Assembly (NCBI RefSeq): GCF_013337045.2
Contig: NZ_CP118259.1
Location: 3,303,001 to 3,367,000 of the forward strand
Length of the DNA stretch: 64,000 bases
Direction of reading: 5' to 3'
Origin: Agrobacterium vitis
GTDB lineage: Bacteria > Pseudomonadota > Alphaproteobacteria > Rhizobiales > Rhizobiaceae
Positions within the stretch are counted from its first letter, which is position 1. Every line of letters begins with the position of its first letter. Below, one piece after another: positions 48,720 to 55,258 of the stretch. The translations under genes and the position numbers were made by a program. The notes below the pieces were generated by a model. The model ran no database searches. It saw nothing but the letters and a program-made list of their open reading frames with translations, and was not told the origin of the DNA.

Positions 48720-48744
48720 CCCGCGCCGCCGTGAACGGCGCGGG
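48720..48744 (+). other. GC-rich hairpin between rsr and the Y RNA array
   Basis: CCCGCGCCG and CGGCGCGGG pair around CCGTGAA, with no T run. It ends two bases before the first Y RNA stem, so a processing site or 3' barrier for rsr mRNA is more likely than full termination. Confidence 0.6.
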
Positions 48745-48746
48745 AA

Positions 48747-48880
48747 CCGTGACGAATGCCGGATGAAACTACAGGCTGTTAACCTCCAGGTCGCGGGTTC
48801 GAATCCCGCCGGGTTCTCGATTTTCTGAACCCGTAGCTCAGCGGATAGAGCAGGACGTTTCTCCAACCTCGTCGTCACGG
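48747..48880 (+). ncRNA. Y-RNA-like (YrlA) gene 1 with permuted tRNA module
   Basis: The ends CCGTGACGA and TCGTCACGG pair perfectly (9 bp). Inside, in order, are GCGAATG-like and GAAACTACAGG words, a T-arm GCGGGTTCGAATCCCGC, an acceptor-like stem CGGGTTC / GAACCCG closed by a TCGATTTTCT loop, and a D-arm TAGCTCAGCGGATAGAGCA. The order T-arm, acceptor, D-arm is a circularly permuted tRNA whose anticodon side is replaced by the long Y stem. This agrees with the known tRNA mimicry of bacterial YrlA RNAs. It is the clearest copy for tRNA similarity. Confidence 0.85.
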
Positions 48881-48888
48881 ATGAATAA

Positions 48889-48994
48889 CATGGCGAATGC
48901 AAAGGAAACTACATAGCCGCGGCAGGTTCAAACCCTGCAAGGGATGTCACACTCCCATTCTGGTAGCGGAGTTTCCTTGTCACTGGTCGCCATG
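48889..48994 (+). ncRNA. Y-RNA-like gene 2
   Basis: The closing stem is CATGGCGA / TCGCCATG (8 bp perfect). GCGAATGCAAAGGAAACTAC follows the 5' arm. The T-arm is GCAGGTTCAAACCCTGC, the short acceptor-like stem is GGGA / TCCC, and TGGTAGCGGAG takes the D-arm place. The 3' arm is preceded by CTTGTCACTGG, similar to the Ro-binding strand of Y RNAs. It starts 8 nt after copy 1 ends. Confidence 0.78.
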
Positions 48995-49008
48995 ACAAAG
49001 AAGCAGAA

Positions 49009-49108
49009 GGCCGGAAACGAAACTGGTGCTCCGCAAATGGAGTTGTGGGTTCGAAGCCTGCCCCGTCGTCGCCTGCCATTGTGTAGGACCGGCGGGAAGT
49101 GTCCGGTC
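49009..49108 (+). ncRNA. Y-RNA-like gene 3 (divergent)
   Basis: A weaker copy. GGCCGGA pairs with TCCGGTC (7 bp, one G-T). GTGGGTTCGAAGCCTGC is a T-arm with wobble pairs, and CCCG / CGGG may form the acceptor-like stem. The GCGAATG word is missing, although GAAACT is present. It may be a decaying or specialised copy. Confidence 0.5.
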
Positions 49109-49123
49109 TATTGCCATAACTAG

Positions 49124-49262
49124 ATTTGCAGCGGCGAATGCCGGACGGAACTACAGCCTCCACACTTGGATGGTCTGGCAAGGTTCGACTCCTTCCCTTG
49201 GCGGCGCTCTCTGGCACGAGCGGGGCCATCCGGTTTCGTCCACCCTTGTCGCCGCTGCAAAT
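49124..49262 (+). ncRNA. Y-RNA-like gene 4
   Basis: The ends ATTTGCAGCGGCGA and TCGCCGCTGCAAAT pair perfectly over 14 bp, the longest closing stem of the array. GCGAATGCCGGACGGAACTA follows the 5' arm, a T-arm AAGGTTCGACTCCTT lies in the middle, and CACCCTTG precedes the 3' arm. The D-arm is less tRNA-like than in copies 1 and 5. Confidence 0.8.
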
Positions 49263-49268
49263 AATACT

Positions 49269-49401
49269 CGGCGAATGCCGGCAGGACTACAGGTAGAGCA
49301 CACCAACGGCTTGCGTTGGGGAGGTCGGATGTTCAAGCCATCCCGCATTTCCAAAATGGAATGCGTAGCTCAGTTCACTGTCTTGCCTTACCTCGTCGCC
49401 G
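49269..49401 (+). ncRNA. Y-RNA-like gene 5, abutting rtcB
   Basis: CGGCGA pairs with TCGCCG (6 bp). GCGAATGCCGGCAGGACTAC follows the 5' arm. The T-arm is GGATGTTCAAGCCATCC, the acceptor-like stem is GCATTTC / GGAATGC closed by CAAAAT, and GTAGCTCAGTTCACTG is the D-arm, so the same permuted order as in copy 1 is seen. It ends 7 nt before the rtcB ATG, so folding of this RNA may hide or expose the rtcB ribosome site. Confidence 0.8.
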
Positions 49402-49408
49402 GGGCCTG

Positions 49409-50875
49409 ATGAAAGACCTGACGAAACGAAGAAGGACTGCAATCGCAGAAAAGAAGATGATCGAGATATTGAGCGGGCAGGATTTGATCGATGCGGGGAT
49501 GAGCCAGGGCAAGTGGTTTCGCCCGGCACTCGACGCCGCCAACAAGAGATTGAGCGAGGGCGGTTCTGTCGCGGATGCTCTGGAAGCGGCAAAAGCCTTT
49601 CAGCCGGGGCCGACGCTTGCCTTGCGGACAGACAATGATATCGAGATCTATTGCAACATCCGCGCCGAGAACGCCTTCGAGCAGGATAATATCGAGAAGG
49701 TCAACGCGACCATGCGGGCGCTGGTGCGCACGCCGGTGGTTCGTTCCGCCGCGATCATGCCAGATGCCTGCCCCGCGGGGCCGATCGGGACGATCCCGGT
49801 CGGCGGGGTGGTGGCGTCTGAAGCGATCCATCCCGGCATGCATTCGGCCGATATCTGCTGCTCGATGGCGATCTCGATTTTTCCGGGCATCGATCCGAAA
49901 TCACTTCTTGATGCCGTCCATGCGGTAACGCATTTCGGTCCCGGCGGGCGTCCGCATGACGCGCAGATCAAGCCGTCCGAGGCAACGCTTTCCGCCTTCC
50001 AGCAGAATCCCTATCTGCGGGAAGGTCCGCTTAAAGCTGCCGTCGAACATTTTGGGACGCAGGGGGATGGCAATCACTTTGCCTATGTCGGCACGATGAA
50101 ATCAACCGGCGAGACCGCACTGGTGACTCACCATGGATCGCGAGCACCGGGCGCGCGGCTTTACGACAAAGGCATGGTGGTTGCCAACAAATTCCGGGAA
50201 CTTCTCTCGCCGGAAACGCATCGCGAGAATGCCTGGATTCCGGCGGAGACCGAGGAGGGCGAGTTCTACTGGTCCGCGCTTCAGATCATTCGCCAGTGGA
50301 CGAAGGAAAACCATTATGTGCTGCACGACATGGCCGCAGAAAGGCTCTCCGCCAAGGTGGCCGATCGCTTCTGGAACGAGCATAACTTCATCTTCCGCAA
50401 GTCGGATGGGCTATTCTACCACGGCAAGGGCGCGACACCAGCCTTCGACAATTGGGCAGCGGACGCGACCGATCTGACCATCATTCCGCTCAATATGGCA
50501 GAACCGGTGCTGATCGTTCGTGGCTCGAATGCCGCGCATGGCCTCGGCTTTTCACCGCATGGCGCGGGGCGTAATGTCTCGCGCAGCGCACATATGCGCC
50601 AGCTGGCTGCTGAATACGGAGCGGATTCGCGTGGCCTTAGTCCGAACAACATCGCTGCGGTCCTCGAAAAGGAAACGAACGGTCTCGATGCGCGGTTCTT
50701 CTCAGGTTTTGCCGACGTGTCGGAGTTGCCGAGCGCCTACAAAAGCGCTGCAAAGGTGCGGGCGCAGATCGAGCATTACGGCCTGGTCGAAGTGGTCGAC
50801 GAGGTGATGCCGTTCGGCAGCATCATGGCCGGAGACTGGCAGAGGGACGCGCCTTGGCGCAAGAAACGACGCTAA
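49409..50875 (+). CDS. rtcB: RtcB-family RNA ligase
   Basis: RtcB joins RNA 2',3'-cyclic phosphate or 3'-phosphate ends to 5'-OH ends using GTP and manganese. The 488-residue protein has metal ligands in HSADICCSM and GTQGDGNHFAY, HHGSRAPG, and the guanylylated histidine in FSPHGAGRNVSRSAH. MPDACPAGPIGTIPVGG replaces the usual DxHxGxG stretch, so it belongs to a side branch of the family. The start at 49409 has GGGG close by; 49458 is an alternative. It is the last intact gene of the operon; no rtcA cyclase is present in the window. Confidence 0.93.
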   Translation: MKDLTKRRRTAIAEKKMIEILSGQDLIDAGMSQGKWFRPALDAANKRLSEGGSVADALEAAKAFQPGPTLALRTDNDIEIYCNIRAENAFEQDNIEKVNATMRALVRTPVVRSAAIMPDACPAGPIGTIPVGGVVASEAIHPGMHSADICCSMAISIFPGIDPKSLLDAVHAVTHFGPGGRPHDAQIKPSEATLSAFQQNPYLREGPLKAAVEHFGTQGDGNHFAYVGTMKSTGETALVTHHGSRAPGARLYDKGMVVANKFRELLSPETHRENAWIPAETEEGEFYWSALQIIRQWTKENHYVLHDMAAERLSAKVADRFWNEHNFIFRKSDGLFYHGKGATPAFDNWAADATDLTIIPLNMAEPVLIVRGSNAAHGLGFSPHGAGRNVSRSAHMRQLAAEYGADSRGLSPNNIAAVLEKETNGLDARFFSGFADVSELPSAYKSAAKVRAQIEHYGLVEVVDEVMPFGSIMAGDWQRDAPWRKKRR

Positions 50876-50928
50876 CCAAAAGAGAGGGCGGTATTTGCCG
50901 CCCTCTCGAGCGCTGTGTCTGTTCCCCA

Positions 50929-51852
50929 TCAATTCAGCGCGAGCTTTTTCTCTATTGCTTCCCTCAGCATATCGATGACTTCAGGACCCAGATTTGCAGG
51001 CATGTCGAGGCGCCGGCTCGTCTTATAGAAATCCGCCGCTTGATGACCGAGGTTGACGGCCATAACCGAAAGGCGCTCATCGGACTCAAGACCTAATATT
51101 ACCTGTTGAAGATGTTGCGTCAGAAAATCGGCACCGTTTGCCGCGAACGTCGAGTCATCCATCGGAACTCCATCAGACAGGACGAGCAGAAATTTATGGC
51201 GCTCTGGTGCACGAAGCAGGCGTTCGCTTGCCCATTGAAGAGCTTCACCATCGATATTCTCTTTGAGAAGATCCGGGCGAAGCATGTTCTTCAGCCGATG
51301 CCCGAGTGATGAAACGCGCATGTCATCGGCTGAGCGATAAATAATATTGAGCAGATCGCAAAGACGACCCGGTCTCCGGGGCGATCCAGCATTCTGCCAA
51401 CGCTTGCGGGAATTTCCACCCTTCCAGCTGGCAATCGTATACCCGAGAACCTCCACCTTGCATCCGAGATTTCGAAGAAAGTCCTGAGCTGCATCTGCGG
51501 CGGCGGCGGCCATCAAAATCGACTGGCCCCGCATCGATCCGGAATGATCGATAAGAAGCGAGACAACGATATCTTCTCGGCGGCACGTCGGCAGATGGGC
51601 CGCGAGGTGTGATCCCATCCTTATGCCCGCTATTGTCCATTCTGCTCGCAATGCTGTCAAAGACAGCTCGAAGGTCTGCTAGGCGTGATCGAGAATCGCG
51701 GCATCGTCCTGAGCAAGAGGCCCCAGGACTTGATCGAGGTCTTCGCTCTTTACGATGTGATCGAAATCGGTGGTGAATGCGTGGTAGTCCTTCTTGTCGA
51801 TCAACATCGGATTGATCGCTCGGCGAGCAAAGATCTTCTCGAAAAAACTCAT
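50929..51852 (-). pseudogene. Broken CobT-like vWA protein
   Basis: Read on the minus strand from 51852, MSFFEKIFARRAINPM leads to YHAFTTDFDHIVKSEDLDQV, the FTTEFDEVV region of CobT-family proteins. An in-frame TAG ends it at about 51679. The same frame continues from 51660 with a vWA domain (SLLIDHSGSMRGQS, RPGRLCDLLNIIYRSADD, LLKENIDGEALQWA, LVLSDGVPMDDST). The N-terminal 400 or so residues of CobT are missing, as is most of the helical part between. The vWA half could still be made from a TTG at 51660. It is a remnant, or an unusual short vWA protein. Confidence 0.7.
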
Positions 51853-52063
51853 TGTCAGGTCCGATGTATCGGAAAACAGCGTCCATTCAGTCCGGTAATC
51901 TCGGATTTGGATAGTTAAGTCTTCGTGTTTAGCAACGACATTTCACCACCAAATATAAGGCGAATGAAACAAAGAGCCATACCTTCAGAACCAGATTGCC
52001 AATTTCTGGGTGGTGCATATCAAAATTGCATTTCGTCGATCACCGACAAGGTCATTACTGCAT

Positions 52064-52098
52064 CGGGATAGTCCTCCCCTCCTGGGGCATCCTATGCG
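52064..52098 (+). repeat. Integrase leader repeat, copy C (captured)
   Basis: GGGATAGTCCTCCCCTCCTG continues GGGCATCCTATGCG, with CCCC/GGGG able to pair. It lies 29 nt before the ATG of an unrelated gene. Confidence 0.7.
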
Positions 52099-52126
52099 CG
52101 ATCTCCAACAACGATTTGAGGTCACA

Positions 52127-52621
52127 ATGGCAACGATCCGGAAGCTCGCCACGGCGTTGCGTGGCGTGGTTCATATCAGCCTTGCCTCTCACAGCAGAAA
52201 CGCTACACTTGTGGTGCTAGTGGACGGAAAGCTTTGGGAGGAGCGTTACGTGAAACGGATGTGGCCAGACGAATTTGCCTTTATACTGGACGATGCGGAA
52301 GAAGTTGATCTTCAAATTCCGTCGGTTGCACACAGCGATGGTTCAACCGAAAAGGCGATTACGAGAAGAGCTTTGAAAGCTCGTATCAGCCAGCAGAATT
52401 TCGAAAAGATCTGGCACCTCTCTGAAGCTCGCTATCGGCTTAGCGGACGCTTTTCGGGTAAAGCCATCACGTTGATCACCAACAACCCGCATTACCGTAA
52501 CTGGCATCCGTCCGAGGGTGGCAGCGTTGAGAGTGTTTCCGATAGCGGTCAGCACTATACGACACGTTATGTGATTGTGCATTTTCTTCTGGATGATGTC
52601 CGAGAGACTGTCGAGGTTTAA
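52127..52621 (+). CDS. Hypothetical protein with integrase-derived start
   Basis: A 164-residue protein. The first seven residues, MATIRKL, and the 60 bp before them match the integrase at 34540 and its relics; after that the sequence is unrelated. The rest alternates strands and short helices (ATLVVLVDGKLWEERYVKRM, AISRRALKAR-like TRRALKARISQQNFEK, YTTRYVIVHFLLDDVRETVE) and has no recognised family. The gene seems to have captured an integrase leader and start codon by recombination. It is intact, which suggests it is expressed. Confidence 0.6.
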   Translation: MATIRKLATALRGVVHISLASHSRNATLVVLVDGKLWEERYVKRMWPDEFAFILDDAEEVDLQIPSVAHSDGSTEKAITRRALKARISQQNFEKIWHLSEARYRLSGRFSGKAITLITNNPHYRNWHPSEGGSVESVSDSGQHYTTRYVIVHFLLDDVRETVEV

Positions 52622-52682
52622 ACCGACACTGTCCGTTCTGGCCATGCGGTGAGTCAGCGATGCCGTCGAGTATCCAGTGCCA

Positions 52683-52720
52683 GGATAATTCCTGGCGCCC
52701 TTCCAACCGCATCCTACGCA
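52683..52720 (+). repeat. Integrase leader repeat, copy D
   Basis: GGATAATTCCTGGCGCCCTT continues CCAACCGCATCCTACGCA. The hairpin has decayed. It precedes the wrecked integrase at 52748. Confidence 0.65.
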
Positions 52721-52747
52721 TGAGCTTCAATATGTATTGGAGATCAC

Positions 52748-52900
52748 GTGGCAATGATCTGGAAACTCAGAGGACGCTGGCAAGCTTAGGTGCGTCGACG
52801 TGGATGAGCCCGCGAGTTTCGAGAGCAAAGTTGATGCGAGAAGTGGTCGCGACAGCCGAAGCATAGTTCGATGCCATCGCAAATCGACGCTCGTCGCCAT
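52748..52900 (+). pseudogene. Decayed 5' end of a tyrosine integrase
   Basis: GTGGCAATGATCTGGAAACT begins a frame matching the integrase start (KLRGRWQA, then RRRG), broken by a TAG after 13 codons, a TGA soon after and further frame loss. Only the first 130-150 bp remain. Confidence 0.75.
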
Positions 52901-53010
52901 TTCGCCTCCGCATGTCGTTGTCGCGGCAGTCGAATAGCGATGTTGATGTTCTGCTGATGGGGTTAAGGTGCATTGTCTAGCTGACATGATCTTTTCGAGG
53001 AGGAAAAGGT

Positions 53011-53040
53011 TTTGAATACGGCAGAACTGCCGTGTTCAAA
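53011..53040. promoter_or_regulatory. Palindrome upstream of fdhA
   Basis: TTTGAATACGGCAG and CTGCCGTGTTCAAA are inverted with one mismatch and a 2-nt spacer (AA). It ends 52 bp before the fdhA start and could be a repressor operator or mRNA hairpin. Confidence 0.55.
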
Positions 53041-53092
53041 GAACTGCCAGGCGAGCAGCAGCTTCAAATCTAAACCCAGAGGAGGAATGGGA

Positions 53093-54283
53093 ATGAGCAG
53101 GAACAGAGGTGTCGTGTATTTGCGGCCGGGCAAGGTCGAGGTGAGAGATATCGACGACCCCAAGCTCGAGGCACCGGACGGTCGTCGGATCGAGCATGGC
53201 GTCATCCTAAAGGTCATTTCTACCAATATCTGCGGGTCCGACCAGCATATGGTGCGTGGTCGCACTACGGCCTTGCCAGGCCTCGTGCTGGGCCATGAAA
53301 TTACTGGTGAGGTCATCGAAAAGGGCGTCGATGTCGAAATGCTGGAAATCGGAGATATCGTCTCAGTGCCCTTCAACGTCGCCTGTGGCCGCTGCCGCTG
53401 CTGCAAGTCGCAGGATACTGGCGTCTGCCTGACCGTCAATCCATCACGCGCGGGCGGGGCCTATGGGTATGTTGACATGGGCGGCTGGATCGGCGGCCAG
53501 GCCCGTTACGTTACCGTCCCCTACGCGGATTTCAATCTCTTGAAATTTCCGGATCGCGACAGGGCTCTATCGAAGATCCGTGATCTTACGATGTTGTCCG
53601 ATATCCTGCCGACGGGTTTTCACGGGGCAGTGAAGGCGGGGGTCGGTGTCGGATCGACGGTCTATGTAGCAGGCGCCGGTCCGGTCGGTCTCGCAGCAGC
53701 AGCATCAGCGCGCATTCTTGGTGCAGCGGTCGTGATGATCGGTGATTTCAACAAGGATCGCCTTGCCCATGCCGCCAAGGTCGGATTCGAGCCGATCGAT
53801 CTATCGAAGAGCGACCGGCTCGGGGACATGATTGCCCAGGTCATTGGGATTGATGAAGTCGATAGCGCTATCGATGCCGTCGGATTCGAAGCCCGCGGAC
53901 ATTCGGGCAGCGAGCAGCCGGCCATAGTTCTGAACCAAATGATGGAGATCACCCGCGCGGCAGGCTCGATCGGCATTCCAGGCCTCTATGTCACGGACGA
54001 CCCCGGTGCCGTAGATGACGCCGCCAGAAAGGGCAGTTTGTCCCTTCGACTGGGTCTTGGCTGGGCGAAGGCCCAGTCCTTCCACACCGGCCAGACGCCC
54101 GTGCTGAAATACAATCGTCAGCTCATGCAAGCCATCCTTCACGACCGGCTACCGATCGCCGACATCGTCAACGCAAAGATCATTTCGCTTGATGACGCCG
54201 CGCAGGGCTATGAAAGCTTTGATCAGGGGGCAGCGGTAAAATACGTGCTGGACCCTCATGGAGACCTGACGAAGGCCGCCTAA
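53093..54283 (+). CDS. fdhA: Glutathione-independent formaldehyde dehydrogenase
   Basis: The 396-residue zinc alcohol-dehydrogenase-family enzyme oxidises formaldehyde to formate with NAD and no glutathione. NRGVVYLRPGKVEVRDIDDP is the family N-terminus. Catalytic zinc is bound through STNICGSDQHM and GLVLGHEITGEV; FNVACGRCRCCKSQDTGVC is the structural zinc loop; VYVAGAGPVGLAAAA binds NAD. AGAGGAGG lies 8 nt before the ATG at 53093. The frame is open back to a TTG at 53012 that also has GGAGG upstream, but those residues are not family-like. It is a metabolic passenger in island 2. Confidence 0.94.
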   Translation: MSRNRGVVYLRPGKVEVRDIDDPKLEAPDGRRIEHGVILKVISTNICGSDQHMVRGRTTALPGLVLGHEITGEVIEKGVDVEMLEIGDIVSVPFNVACGRCRCCKSQDTGVCLTVNPSRAGGAYGYVDMGGWIGGQARYVTVPYADFNLLKFPDRDRALSKIRDLTMLSDILPTGFHGAVKAGVGVGSTVYVAGAGPVGLAAAASARILGAAVVMIGDFNKDRLAHAAKVGFEPIDLSKSDRLGDMIAQVIGIDEVDSAIDAVGFEARGHSGSEQPAIVLNQMMEITRAAGSIGIPGLYVTDDPGAVDDAARKGSLSLRLGLGWAKAQSFHTGQTPVLKYNRQLMQAILHDRLPIADIVNAKIISLDDAAQGYESFDQGAAVKYVLDPHGDLTKAA

Positions 54284-54433
54284 TCTGCTCTGGCAGCATT
54301 GCGGCTCGCTGTCCTTGCTCCGTGTCCCACTAGCGAGGCCGGACAAGGGCAGCCGGTTCGGCTGCGCTATCATCCCCAACGATCTGGCAAATCCTTATCA
54401 TAGCCGCGCTTTAGATCTTCCCGTGGCAGTGTC

Positions 54434-54472
54434 GGAATCATCCTTGGCCCCCTCAACGGGGCATCCTACGCA
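54434..54472 (+). repeat. Integrase leader repeat, copy E
   Basis: GGAATCATCCTTGGCCCCCT continues CAACGGGGCATCCTACGCA; CCCC/GGGG can pair. It is 28 nt before the integrase relic start at 54500. Confidence 0.72.
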
Positions 54473-54499
54473 TCGTCTCGATCGCAAACGGAGATTGAG

Positions 54500-54893
54500 A
54501 TGGCAACGATCAGAAAACTGAGAGTACGCTGGCAAGCCCAGGTGCGCCGTCGTGGAATGAAGCCGCAGGCTAAGAGCTTTGACAGCAAAATTGAAGCGGA
54601 GAAGTGAGCGCGCGACCTAGAAGCCCAGGTTGATCGCTTCGGTGCCGCCCCTGACACGAAAATACTCAAAAGCACAACGCTCGGGCAGCTTCTCGAACGC
54701 TATCAGCACGAAATATCACCCACCAAACGCGGTTGCATCCAGCAGATCCAACGGATCGATGTGCTACGCCGCCATGATCTCGCCTATCGGACGCTGATCG
54801 GCCTAAGCCAACAAGACATTGCCTCGTTCCGTGACGAGCGCCTTCACTCTGTAGCTCTATCTACCACGGTTCGTGAACTCGCGATCCTCAGCT
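54500..54893 (+). pseudogene. Truncated tyrosine integrase
   Basis: The frame MATIRKLRVRWQAQVRRRGM follows the intact integrase at 34540 closely for about 130 codons, through STTLGQLLERYQHEISPTKR and LIGLSQQDIASFRDERL, to AILS. A TGA at 54605-54607 interrupts it, and the catalytic domain is absent. It lies 340 bp from the tRNA-Ser 3' remnant, so it is probably the former integrase of island 2. Confidence 0.9.
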
Positions 54894-55021
54894 GTCAATC
54901 AGCTGCGAACATAGTCGCGGCATGCCTCTTATGCAACACGACACGACATAAAGCGAAGCATCCCGTAGACGCGGCCACACACGCTGCCGTCGTGCGTTCC
55001 AGGCTGGAGAAGGGCAGGTAG
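54894..55021 (+). pseudogene. C-terminal scrap of an HNH nuclease fused to the integrase relic
   Basis: Right after the break in the integrase, the same frame reads NIVAACLLCNTTRHKAKHPV and ends SRLEKGR. The CxxCN-x-R/K pattern after a hydrophobic strand is that of the last zinc pair and helix of HNH nucleases. The first half of such a domain is missing. Confidence 0.45.
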
Positions 55022-55232
55022 CACTCGCCGCAGGTTACTCCCGCTTTTAGCGAACAAGCGACCCCACCGATCTGACGCAAAGGGCTCGGAAGCACGCAAT
55101 CGTCAAGTCAAAAATGGAGGGAAAAATACGCGTCAAAATGTTTCGCGCCATGTATCGCTCCAAGTATCGTAATCGGGATTATCTGTCAGTGTATTGGTGG
55201 AAACCCTTGATTTTTCTGTAATTATGGAAGAG

Positions 55233-55252
55233 TCCCACCCTCTCTACCATTT
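55233..55252 (+). repeat. tRNA-Ser 3'-end remnant (right attachment site of island 2)
   Basis: TCCCACCCTCTC then TACCATTT repeats the last part of tRNA-Ser copy 2 and its downstream bases (TCCCACCCTCTC then CGCCATTT) with two changes. The DNA to its right carries core-type genes. Confidence 0.75.
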
Positions 55253-55258
55253 ATTACC

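Noticed and set aside
48720..48744. GC-rich hairpin after rsr as a full terminator
   Set aside because: It has no T run, and the Y RNA genes start two bases later without a visible promoter of their own.
48837..48880. A normal tRNA gene starting at GAACCCGTAGCTCAG
   Set aside because: The D-arm is present but no anticodon arm or T-arm follows; the matching T-arm and acceptor half lie upstream, which fits a permuted Y RNA module.
48273..49229. Minus-strand frames with GFEPAT and GFEPTT words opposite the Y RNA array
   Set aside because: These words come from the complement of T-loop sequences (TTCGAATCC). They are not genes, but they support the presence of T-arms in the RNAs.
31891..54472. 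The five leader repeats read as a CRISPR-like array
   Set aside because: Copies are 0.6 to 18 kb apart and tied to integrase starts; there are no spacers and no cas genes.
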